Part shown: positions 1 to 7,971 of the stretch, in pieces | How the letters are laid out: the number at the start of each line of letters is the position of its first letter | Numbering within the stretch: the stretch's first letter is position 1 | Assembly (NCBI GenBank): GCA_041398785.1 | Contig: JAWKUA010000012.1 | Coordinates: 167,649 to 231,648 of the forward strand | DNA from: Planctomycetaceae bacterium | GTDB taxonomy: Bacteria > Planctomycetota > Planctomycetia > Planctomycetales > Planctomycetaceae | Direction: 5' to 3' | DNA length: 64,000 nucleotides | Translations under genes and position numbers: made by a program | The notes under the pieces: model-generated | Told to the model about the DNA's origin: nothing | The model's input: the letters and a program-made list of their open reading frames with translations, nothing else | The model's database searches: none

Positions 1-248
1 AGAACGAAACCGATCGCTGCCAGCAGGGCGTCATCGGGAAGCAGACTTTCGGATCGGTCCGGCAACGCGTGGCGTTCGGGGGCTTCGGGAAGGAACTTGC
101 CGACGGCCAGCAGGATTTTTGGAAGCGCGGAGATGAACAATGTGATCAGCAGCAGCGCGGCGAACACAATCAACATGCCGCTGATCGCGATCGACGGGCC
201 TTCACCGGAAATCATCCGGGAGAAATCGACGGCTGCAGTGATCGTCAT
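1..248 (-). CDS. OadG-family sodium pump decarboxylase gamma subunit (partial, C-terminus outside window)
   Basis: The reading frame begins at an ATG at 248 (minus strand), preceded by GGAG about 11 bases upstream, and runs open to the left edge, giving 82 codons. The product has a short N-terminal stretch, one strong hydrophobic helix (about residues 19-40, rich in L, I, V, A) and then a KFLPEAPE-like linker leading to an acidic, helical segment. This is the layout of OadG/gamma subunits, small single-span proteins that hold together the membrane decarboxylase of Na+-pumping oxaloacetate or methylmalonyl-CoA decarboxylases. Family assignment is inferred from topology and the post-helix motif only. 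The partner subunits would lie left of the window and cannot be checked here. Confidence 0.6.
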   Translation of the reverse strand, partial: MTITAAVDFSRMISGEGPSIAISGMLIVFAALLLITLFISALPKILLAVGKFLPEAPERHALPDRSESLLPDDALLAAIGFV

Positions 249-325
249 GGGATTCGTAACTCCGTGAAAAGCAGATTCGGCGGGCTCGGCTTCCGCCACA
301 GAAACCGGACAGTCGGCGGTCCGAT

Positions 326-447
326 CTAGTGCTGCGTCAGGCATAAATTGATGGGTCAGGTGCCACTGGCCGTGCCAGTGCTCTGCAACCCTGATCACAC
401 TGGCACAGCCAGTGGCACACATCAAAATACGTTGGACGAGGCACTAG
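326..447. repeat. Full-length imperfect palindrome, MITE/REP-like, copy 1
   Basis: About 120 bp bounded by CTAGTGC and GCACTAG. The two halves pair over almost their whole length: the outer arms (TAGTGC-TGCGTC-ATAAATTGATG versus the reverse complement of CATCAAAATACG-GACGAG-GCACTA) and the inner arms built from GTGCCACTGGC / GTGCCAGTG. A second copy lies at 62238-62362. It contains no coding frame and sits between an OadG-like gene and a LamG gene. A non-autonomous mobile repeat or REP-type element is the likeliest explanation. No convincing target-site duplication is visible. Confidence 0.75.
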
Positions 448-704
448 ACCACCGACAGCATGGGCGGGGACAACTCCGAAGCCGGTCCGGGGTTCCGGAA
501 GTCGCCTGGTGATTCGGTCGAAACAGCAGGCTTCGAGAATGCGGGAAGCTAGCGGTTTTGCGCCGCAGCGTCATCTCACACCGTCGGCCGATTCGCGGCA
601 ATTCTTCGAACCGCCGTCCACGGTCGATTGCCGCTCGCCGTTCGGTATGATGCGCGTCCGAGAAACGCCTGTCCGCGCCACCGCCTGCCGATCGGATTGA
701 CCTG

Positions 705-1559
705 ATGATTCGCTCTGTCTGTCTGTTGGTATCGATTTCCGCTGCCATCACGGCCGCGGCCGAAGACCCTTCGTCGCTGAGGAAATCGCTGATTTTTCGT
801 GCATCGTTCGACGGATCGGCGGACGCCGGGATCGCGAAAGGCGACGGTCGCCTGTACACGGCGGAATCGATCGCGATGAAAGACGTGAGGCCGGGAATCC
901 ACGTGTCGGAAGTCTCAATCGCAGCCGACGCGGGGCGATTTGGCGACGCGCTTCGGTTTTCCGCGAAGACTCCGCAGGTGCTGTTCTACAAGGTCGCCGA
1001 CAACGGATTTCGGCCTCGCGGCGACTGGTCCGGCACGTTTTCGTTCTGGATGAAGCTCAGCCCCGACGATGACCTTCCCGAAGGTTATTGCGATCCCGTG
1101 CAGATCACGTCAAAGACCTGGAACGATGCGGCATTCTTTGTCGACTTCGACCGCGACCTGCCGCGGGACTTTCGTCTGGGAGTCTTCTCGGATTACAAGT
1201 TCTGGAACCCGAAAGACATCTCCTGGGACGACTGGCCTGTTGAACGCCGACCGATGATTGTCGTCAGGAAGCCGCCATTTTCGCGGGATAAATGGACTCA
1301 CGTGGCCTTCACGTTTCACGACGTGAATTCCTCAACCGGCGCGGATTCGACCGCCAGTCTGTACCTGAACGGACAACTTCAGGGCACTCTGAAGCAGCCG
1401 CTGCGGTTTACATGGGAACCTTCAGGCGACGGGCAGAAGGAAGCCGTGATGATGCTGGGAATCAACTACGTCGGCGACATCGACGAAGTGGCGTTGTTCA
1501 ACCACGCACTCAGCAGCGACGATGTGAAAACGCTGTACGAATTGCCGGACGGCCTGTGA
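705..1559 (+). CDS. Secreted LamG/concanavalin A-like domain protein
   Basis: A 284-residue protein. Residues 1-18 form a signal peptide (hydrophobic core then AAA-E cleavage region). The rest reads as one LamG/laminin-G-type jelly roll: a 'LIFRASFDGSADAG' opening strand, a central WSGTFSFWMKL strand, a 'KWTHVAFTFHD' strand, a 'SLYLNGQLQGTL' strand, and the closing 'YVGDIDEVALFNHALSSDDVKTLYE' signature seen in LamG_3-type domains. Such domains bind carbohydrate or occur in planctomycete exoproteins of unknown role. No catalytic domain is attached. The start is the first ATG of the open frame and the ribosome site is weak. It stands alone between two minus-strand genes, so no operon partner helps to define the role. 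Confidence 0.85.
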   Translation: MIRSVCLLVSISAAITAAAEDPSSLRKSLIFRASFDGSADAGIAKGDGRLYTAESIAMKDVRPGIHVSEVSIAADAGRFGDALRFSAKTPQVLFYKVADNGFRPRGDWSGTFSFWMKLSPDDDLPEGYCDPVQITSKTWNDAAFFVDFDRDLPRDFRLGVFSDYKFWNPKDISWDDWPVERRPMIVVRKPPFSRDKWTHVAFTFHDVNSSTGADSTASLYLNGQLQGTLKQPLRFTWEPSGDGQKEAVMMLGINYVGDIDEVALFNHALSSDDVKTLYELPDGL

Positions 1560-1600
1560 GAAACCGGCACTCGTGACACGTCCCCGGAGGTTCGTTCCTT

Positions 1601-2479
1601 CTACTTCTGAGCGAAGAAGTCCAGCACGCGCACCTTGTCCATCACAGGCTTCAGCACTTCGACGAATGCTTCGTGGTCGGCATGCGGCAGGTAGGCGGCT
1701 CGGTCGCCTTCTGAACCGAATGTTACCAGAAACGCGTGAGTGAATCCGTCATCGTGTTTTTCGGGGCTGTTGTTTGTTCCCCATTCGAAGGCCCGGATCG
1801 TGTCGATCTTCGAGGGTAGTTCGGCAAAGCCGGCTTCGACCTTTGCGATGTCTTCTGCAGCCGCATCGTCGTTGAACTTCAGAAACACAGCGTGGCGCAA
1901 TGCGTTGTCTACCGGCGGTTCCGCCGGAGTTCCCCAGTAGTCGATGACGAATACGTCTTTCATGTGAGGTCGCAACACGTCGCCGAATGCTTTGTGAGCT
2001 TCGTGCGGCAGGTATTCCGCTCGACCAGCGCCGTCTTTGAACGTCAGCAGGAAGCAGTGCGTGAAACCGTCGTCCAGCCCTTCCGGACTGTTGTTGGTGC
2101 CCCATTCAAAGTCGATGATCGAATCAATCTTCGACGGCAGTTCGCGAAACGCGTTGACGACACTTTGGACATCTTCTTCGCTCGATTCGTCCTTGAAACT
2201 GAAGAACACCGCATGGCGCAGCACCTGCCCGGGCTGTGGCGGAGTGATATTGGCGACACCTGCGTCGGGTGTCGCGGCCGCCGCCGTCTTGTCAGCAGTT
2301 CCTGGCATTGTTGTAGTCTCACTGTTGGACGCTGCGGATTCGGGCGACGTCGATTCAGGGGCACACGAGATCCCGGTTGCACAAAGTGCGATCGCGACGA
2401 ACAGGCACAGCCGCCTGCTTCGTGCTTGACGCGGATCGTTGCACGGCGACTTCGAATGATGGATTTGATTTCGTGCCAT
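1601..2479 (-). CDS. Lipoprotein with two tandem Dabb (stress-responsive alpha/beta barrel) domains
   Basis: A 292-residue protein. After a basic N-terminus there is a hydrophobic segment ending in a lipobox (TGISC, Cys near residue 39), then a Ser/Thr/Ala-rich linker, then two copies of a ~95-residue Dabb domain. Each copy starts LRHAVF and carries the same core: ELPSKID, FEWGTNNSPE, DDGFTH, FLLTF or FLVTF, and YLPH. The copies are so alike that internal duplication is clear. Dabb domains form dimeric ferredoxin-like barrels; here one chain could supply both halves of the barrel. The substrate is unknown. The gene is convergent with the LamG gene at 705-1559. Confidence 0.85.
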   Translation of the reverse strand: MARNQIHHSKSPCNDPRQARSRRLCLFVAIALCATGISCAPESTSPESAASNSETTTMPGTADKTAAAATPDAGVANITPPQPGQVLRHAVFFSFKDESSEEDVQSVVNAFRELPSKIDSIIDFEWGTNNSPEGLDDGFTHCFLLTFKDGAGRAEYLPHEAHKAFGDVLRPHMKDVFVIDYWGTPAEPPVDNALRHAVFLKFNDDAAAEDIAKVEAGFAELPSKIDTIRAFEWGTNNSPEKHDDGFTHAFLVTFGSEGDRAAYLPHADHEAFVEVLKPVMDKVRVLDFFAQK

Positions 2480-2685
2480 GATTCAGCATCTCCTGATGAC
2501 GAAAACGACCCGGCCGGGACGGACGAATTCCGACCGGCAGTTGACAGCGGCAGTGTATCCGCAGCCTGAGTAACGTGACAGAGTATGGCCGAGCGATCGC
2601 TGTGAACCGCTGACCCGCGAATCTGCTGCGAATCTGTGGCATGCAGTTCGGGAAGGGTTCGGCCGTTTGCCGATACGGCCCGGGT

Positions 2686-4734
2686 TCAGTCGATCTGCAG
2701 AATACAGTCGGGGTGTTGCTGTCGCAGATGTGCAACGGTTGCATCGTCGATGCGGTCACCGCTCAATTGAAGACGCTTCAGGGAGTGATTGTCGAACAGC
2801 CGCAAACCGTTTCCCGTGACCCGTGTTTCGTCAACACAAAGCGTCTGCAGGTGCGTGAGACTGACAAGGTGGGCCAGGCCGGCATCCGTCACGGCGGTTC
2901 CACCGATGTCGAGCGTTGACAGGAATCGCACGTCGCTCAGACTGCGAAGTCCGTCGTCGGTGACAGGCGTGTGACTGATATCGAGCCATTCCAGAGTCCG
3001 GTTTCCGGCGAAACCCGCGAGTCCGGCGTCGGTGATGTCGTCCCCGCTGATGACAAGTTGTTGCAACTTTGGAAGCTTCGCCAGCTCCAGAATGCCGTCG
3101 TCTGTGATGCTGTTGACGGTTCTGTCCTGGTGCAGATAGACGTGAGTCAGCGATTTCCACGTGGCCAGTTCGGCCGCCGTCCTGTTGCTGATAGCCGTGC
3201 GGAAGAAGTCGACTCCGATCAGCTTGTCGAGCCCTCGGAACTCGCGGATCAGTTCGTCGTTCACGCGTTCGTTCTTCGGCATCATGATCCAGGTGAGCCC
3301 GATCCTGCCGGCCGGGATTTCATCGAGCCGCCCGATTTCCTTCGATTCAATCCCGTCGGTGACGTCGACCGTGCCGCCCAGCGACAGCACGCGAGCCGCG
3401 ATTCGATGTTCCGCATCGGATGACTGGAATGCGTTCGTCGGATCAACCACGGCTGGCGAAATGTCTGCCGTTGAAGTACCGGCGTCCTGCCGCGCATCGG
3501 CGGCGGTATCCGGGCGGAACAGTTTCATCGGCCCGAAGGCGTAGCCCGTGACGGCAGCCAGCGCCACACCGGCGATCAGCACCGGTCGTGTCTTCCAGCG
3601 AGTTCCGGTGCCGGCCGGATTGCGTGCCGGATGCCCGGTTGAAAGGGAACTGCTGAGTTCAGCGGTTTCTGATTCGAACATGCCGGCGGAAGCGATGACC
3701 GTTGTGGGAGTGCGGTCCTTCTGTTTCGGACTCCGGTCGTGATGACCGAGTTCCGCCGCCATTTCGCCGGCCGTTGCAAACCGCCGCGACGGGTTCTTTT
3801 CGATCGCACGCAGGCAGACCGCCTCCAGCCATTCCGGAATGTCCGGATCCACCGCGCGCGGTGCCGGCGGCGTTGTTTCCGTCACGGCCTTCATCACGTC
3901 AACGGCCGACGATCCATTGAACGGCTTCTGTCCGGTCAGCATCTGGTACAGCACGACTCCCAGCGAAAAGATATCGCTGCGATGGTCCAGATGCGCTTCG
4001 TCACAGCGGACCTGTTCGGGACTCATGTACGCCGGAGTTCCCGCCAGCCTCCGGCCTTCCGGAGTCTCCGATCCCAGAATCGCCAGCCCGAAATCCGTGA
4101 CGTACGGCGTGCGGTCGCTGAGTTCCAGCAGGATGTTTGACGGCTTGATGTCACGATGGACCAGCTTTCGGGAATGAGCGTACTCCAGCGCCGAAGCCAC
4201 CGTTGACGCGATCCTCGCCGCTTCGTCGAACGGCAGCCGCTGATGTTCCATCGCCGCACCCAGATCCGTTCCCGCAATGTAGCGCGATACCAGATAGACG
4301 CAGCGATTCTGCGCACGCCCCACGTCGTAGATGGGGACGATTCCCGGATGCTCCATGCCGGCCACCAGGCGGGCTTCCGCCAGAAACGCCTCCGACTGTC
4401 CGCGATCGCGAAGCCTGGCGGCGTTCGGAACCTTAATCGCCACCGTTCGCTTCAGTTCCGTGTCGAAGCCCAGCCACACCTGCCCGAAGGCTCCTTCCCC
4501 GATCGTTCGAACAAGCTGATAGCGCCCGACATGTTCGCCCGGCTGAAAGAGGGCCGTCCGATCGGGTTCAACAACGGAATCCATCCGGTCATAGGAATCG
4601 AAGAACGACTGCAGCCCGGACTTTAACTGCGGATGCTCGTTCAACAGCCGCCGACGATCGGCGGGAGTTCCGGTTTCGGCGGCCCGCAGGTATTCGGCAA
4701 TCACACCATCAATCTGTCGGCTGAGGTCTTTCAT
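2686..4734 (-). CDS. Membrane serine/threonine protein kinase with C-terminal leucine-rich repeats
   Basis: A 682-residue Hanks-type kinase. The kinase domain spans about residues 70-330 with the glycine loop GEGAFG (79-84), the ATP lysine K101 (VAIKVP), the catalytic HRDIKPSN (193-200), DFG (214-216) and the APE-like MSPE. One transmembrane helix lies near residues 386-405. The outer C-terminal part (about 540-682) has LRRs of the 'ITDAGLAGF / LEWLDISHTPVTDDGL' cysteine-containing or RI-like type, which would act as a sensor or a protein-binding surface. It starts 36 bases after the stop of the sigma factor gene at 4771-5334, so the two are likely co-transcribed. Planctomycete ECF factors are often controlled by a neighbouring kinase; that link is an inference here. 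Confidence 0.95.
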   Translation of the reverse strand: MKDLSRQIDGVIAEYLRAAETGTPADRRRLLNEHPQLKSGLQSFFDSYDRMDSVVEPDRTALFQPGEHVGRYQLVRTIGEGAFGQVWLGFDTELKRTVAIKVPNAARLRDRGQSEAFLAEARLVAGMEHPGIVPIYDVGRAQNRCVYLVSRYIAGTDLGAAMEHQRLPFDEAARIASTVASALEYAHSRKLVHRDIKPSNILLELSDRTPYVTDFGLAILGSETPEGRRLAGTPAYMSPEQVRCDEAHLDHRSDIFSLGVVLYQMLTGQKPFNGSSAVDVMKAVTETTPPAPRAVDPDIPEWLEAVCLRAIEKNPSRRFATAGEMAAELGHHDRSPKQKDRTPTTVIASAGMFESETAELSSSLSTGHPARNPAGTGTRWKTRPVLIAGVALAAVTGYAFGPMKLFRPDTAADARQDAGTSTADISPAVVDPTNAFQSSDAEHRIAARVLSLGGTVDVTDGIESKEIGRLDEIPAGRIGLTWIMMPKNERVNDELIREFRGLDKLIGVDFFRTAISNRTAAELATWKSLTHVYLHQDRTVNSITDDGILELAKLPKLQQLVISGDDITDAGLAGFAGNRTLEWLDISHTPVTDDGLRSLSDVRFLSTLDIGGTAVTDAGLAHLVSLTHLQTLCVDETRVTGNGLRLFDNHSLKRLQLSGDRIDDATVAHLRQQHPDCILQID

Positions 4735-4770
4735 TTCGGTGACCCGGAGTACGAAAGGCAGTGCGTTCGG

Positions 4771-5334
4771 CTACGCGGAGCGTTCAGTTCCCATCGAACT
4801 CCGCAGTGTCCTGAGTCCGCGTTTCAACAAACCCGCGACCGCCGTGGGAGAACGGTCCAGTTCTTCAGCCACCTGAGAAATTGTCAGGCCGGCAAAGTGA
4901 TGCAACTCAACAGCCATCCGTTGCGCCTCCGGAAGCTGCTCGACGGCATCGCACAGTTTCAACAGCGTTTCCTGCCGGGCTATGGCGTCCGGTGGTGCGT
5001 CGACGGTGATGGCCAGGGAGTTCTCCAGCTTCATCCACGACTCCAGCAGATCGTCTTCCAGCGACTGTTCCCGCCGAATATCGCGCCGATCGCGGCGAAG
5101 ATCCCGCAACGTCCTCGCGATAACGTTGGACAGAATCTTCTTCAGCCACGCGATGCGTTCGGATTCGATTGTTCCGCGAAAGTCCGATTCCGCCCGATGA
5201 GCCAGCAGCAGTGTCTGCTGAACGATGTCCGAAGGATCGACCTTTCCCTGCACTTCACGCGAAAGGCCGGCCCGAGCGATCGCGCGAAGGTACGATCGAT
5301 ATCGCTCCGGGTTGTGGCCATTGTCGGAGTTCAT
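4771..5334 (-). CDS. ECF-type RNA polymerase sigma factor
   Basis: A 187-residue sigma-70 family protein. Region 2 includes DPSDIVQQTLLLAHRAESDFRG, and region 4 ends with LPEAQRMAVELHHFAG followed by the helix-turn-helix (TISQVAEELDRSPTAVAGLLKRGLRTLR). The open frame extends upstream to 5472, but the preferred start is the ATG at 5334, because the extra 46 residues do not look like the family. It lies directly upstream of the kinase gene with a 36-base gap, and no anti-sigma factor is visible. Its target promoters are not identifiable from the window. Confidence 0.92.
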   Translation of the reverse strand: MNSDNGHNPERYRSYLRAIARAGLSREVQGKVDPSDIVQQTLLLAHRAESDFRGTIESERIAWLKKILSNVIARTLRDLRRDRRDIRREQSLEDDLLESWMKLENSLAITVDAPPDAIARQETLLKLCDAVEQLPEAQRMAVELHHFAGLTISQVAEELDRSPTAVAGLLKRGLRTLRSSMGTERSA

Positions 5335-5845
5335 CTGCGCACTTGCTCGCGAAACTCTGCTGCAATCTGGCGAACGATCGATCGCCTGCGGCCTTGTTTT
5401 GCTTTCCGGCACCGCAGCGTCGTCTGACTCTGGAAGCGTCCGCAGCACGGTCCCAACCGCAACTCGTGGCACGAGACCATGATTCCGTCTTGCGACGCAG
5501 CGGTCAACTCCAGCCCCCCTGCGTGACGATTCGGTGCAGCAATACGACGTCTCCGGGGAGTCTTGTGCCAGAAGGAATCACCGGCGAGCGCGATTCCCGT
5601 ACTGGCAGCCGGCAGCTTGTTGAAGGACATCGACGTCACGTATCAGGAAGTTGTCCGCAGCCGTTTCGTTTTCATGACGCTCGTCCGCACCTTTTTCGGA
5701 AATCCCCGGATTTCCCAAGGTTTCAGCGCCCGATGTTTCCGGGGACGGGATCGGAATGATTGTGCACTGCTCTTGCGCGCTGCACATGCCTGTGACCGAT
5801 CAAATCCACCAGCAGGGGGCTGAGCCATTGAATGGCGATGGTTGT

Positions 5846-7729
5846 ATGTGGCGTGTTCGCCGGGGAACGTTGTCGATATTCGTCTGTTGTCTGGTCGTGG
5901 GCGGTGTCCGTGGCGATGTCATTGAAGTCGGTGACGTCAGCAGGCCATTTACGGGCGTCGGTTTCGATCGCTGGGTGGGAAACGCGGGTGTCGGATCGAT
6001 GGAGATCAACGGCGGGACGTTTGAAGTCAATAACGTTGGCCGTGTCGGTCGTCAGGCGGGATCAGACGGAACTGTCCTGGTCACAGGTGCCGGGTCCACC
6101 TGGCAAAACGACCGCCAACTCAACATCGGCGAATCAGGCACCGGGCGACTCACTGTTCAGAACGCCGGAACTGTGACCTATCGCGATACGGGAATCATTG
6201 GCCAGAACGCGGGCTCGACCGGAAGAGTGACCGTTACGGGAACGGGATCGCGGATGCGAAACCTGGGAGGCGTCGGCGGCGGGATCCGCGTGGGCGAAGC
6301 CGGGTCCGGGACGCTGAACGTCCTCAACGGCGGCGTGGCGGAAGATGCGTCACCGAATGTCGCCGACGGCTGGATCGGCCGACTGTCCGGCTCCACGGGA
6401 ACAGTCAACGTCGATGGCGCCGGGTCATTCTTCGAAGTGAATTCCAATCTGCACATCGGTCAGGACGGCACCGGAGAACTGAACATCACAAACGGCGGAC
6501 GCGCCCGAAACAATGCCGCCAACGTGGGCGCTACGTTCAACGGCACCGGGTCCGGAACCGTGACTGTGGACGGTGCCGGGTCGACCTGGTCGAACTTCAG
6601 CGGCATTAACGTTGGCGACGGTTCGATCACGATCAGCAACGGCGCGTCTGTTACAAGCACTTTTGGCATTGTGGGCAACCGTTCGGGCGCAACGGGTAGT
6701 GTCCTGGTGACTGGCACTGGATCGTCCTGGGCCGCCGGCGGCGGAAACGCAGCCTTCCAGATTGGTCAGTCTGGTGGAACCGGTTCTCTGACCATTGAAA
6801 ACGGCGGTTTAGTCACCAGCGGTTTAGGCAATATCGCAGCTGGAACTGTCATCGTCCGGGGAACCGGCTCGACGTGGCAGAACACCGGAAGCAACGGCCT
6901 CACGATCGGCAGCTCCCTTGGAGCCTCGCAAACTGGTAAACTGAACATTGAGAACGGCGGTTTGGTGGTGAATGTGACGGGATTGGGAAGAACGAGGGTT
7001 GGACCACAAGGCATTCTGAACGTTGCGGGCGGCACGCTTCAAACTGCGACGGTCGAGATTCTCAACGGTGGCCAGGTGAATCTGTCCGGAGGAAAGATCG
7101 AAGCGTCCGGCACCGTGACTCCCGGAGCACCTTCGAATTTCTCCATGACTGGCGGAGAACTCGAAGCGCCCACGATTCAGGGTGACTTTGCATTCAGCGG
7201 AGGCACGCTGGACGTGGAAACCGTCAACGGGACGCTGACTCAGTCCGGCGGCCTGCTGGCTCCCGGCGATTCGCCCGGCATCACGACGATCAATGGCAAC
7301 TACCTCCTCAGCGGCGGCAGCATTGGCATCGAAATCGCCGGGCTGACTCAGGGGACGGGATTCGATTTCATCGACATCAACGGCAATTGGATCCTGACCG
7401 GCGGAAGTCTGGACGTGTCGTTCCTCGGCGGCTTCACGGCAGCCAACGGCAGCACGTTCGATCTGTTCGATTTCGACTCGGTCAGCGGCACGTTCGACAC
7501 ACTCAACCTGCCCAGCCTGTCCGGTGGCCTCGCCTGGGACAGCAGCAACCTGTATTCCAGTGGCTCACTGTCGGTCACGGCCGTCCCGGAACCATCGACA
7601 TGGGGGATTTGCGGGCTGCTTCTCGGCGGCGCTCTTGTTCGATCTTGCTCATCGCGGCGAAGGCACCGCCGCCTCGATGGGACGAAGGTCCTGGACTCGA
7701 ACGAACAGCGGTTGCTGGGCGAACACTGA
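5846..7729 (+). CDS. PEP-CTERM sorted exoprotein with autotransporter-like beta repeats
   Basis: A 627-residue protein from the ATG at 5846; an in-frame start at 5756 would place a hydrophilic leader before the signal peptide. The signal peptide is about residues 1-23 (SIFVCCLVVGGVRG). The body is a long run of ~45-residue Gly/Asn/Thr-rich units containing 'G.LN..NGG', 'VTGTGS.W' and 'IG..G.TGS', typical of autotransporter-associated or beta-helix strand repeats. The C-terminus has the sorting signal VPEPSTWG, a hydrophobic helix (ICGLLLGGALV) and a basic cluster (RRRHRR), so an exosortase would be expected elsewhere in the genome. Unusually, 17 residues follow the basic cluster. Confidence 0.85.
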   Translation: MWRVRRGTLSIFVCCLVVGGVRGDVIEVGDVSRPFTGVGFDRWVGNAGVGSMEINGGTFEVNNVGRVGRQAGSDGTVLVTGAGSTWQNDRQLNIGESGTGRLTVQNAGTVTYRDTGIIGQNAGSTGRVTVTGTGSRMRNLGGVGGGIRVGEAGSGTLNVLNGGVAEDASPNVADGWIGRLSGSTGTVNVDGAGSFFEVNSNLHIGQDGTGELNITNGGRARNNAANVGATFNGTGSGTVTVDGAGSTWSNFSGINVGDGSITISNGASVTSTFGIVGNRSGATGSVLVTGTGSSWAAGGGNAAFQIGQSGGTGSLTIENGGLVTSGLGNIAAGTVIVRGTGSTWQNTGSNGLTIGSSLGASQTGKLNIENGGLVVNVTGLGRTRVGPQGILNVAGGTLQTATVEILNGGQVNLSGGKIEASGTVTPGAPSNFSMTGGELEAPTIQGDFAFSGGTLDVETVNGTLTQSGGLLAPGDSPGITTINGNYLLSGGSIGIEIAGLTQGTGFDFIDINGNWILTGGSLDVSFLGGFTAANGSTFDLFDFDSVSGTFDTLNLPSLSGGLAWDSSNLYSSGSLSVTAVPEPSTWGICGLLLGGALVRSCSSRRRHRRLDGTKVLDSNEQRLLGEH

Positions 7730-7824
7730 AGCACTCAGCCCGGATGATTCACGCGATCAGAATCTCCCGACGTACGGCGCCCGGGAAACGGTGGCTATGT
7801 TGAGTCGGCGAAATGCACACTGTC

Positions 7825-7876
7825 CGACGGGACTCCGATCCCGTCGCTGCATTTCGACGGGATCGGAGTCCCGTCG
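7825..7876. repeat. Perfect 22-bp inverted repeat with nested hairpins, copy 1
   Basis: Two identical 22-bp arms (7825-7846 and 7855-7876) pair perfectly around an 8-bp loop. Each arm is itself a hairpin: CGACGGGA and TCCCGTCG flank a 6-bp centre. A decayed relative lies at 15636-15685 and ends with the same CCGTCGTACA run. It sits in the 242-bp gap between the convergent PEP-CTERM gene and the beta-propeller gene. It could act as a bidirectional terminator, but there is no T-tract, so a dispersed repeat is more likely. Confidence 0.8.
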
Positions 7877-7971
7877 TACAAACCCGTCAATAATCCGGGT
7901 TAGTCTGATCTGCGGCCTGGCACGCCGACCGCTGTAGGGCAACCAGACTGACATTTCCCGGCAAGCGAACG

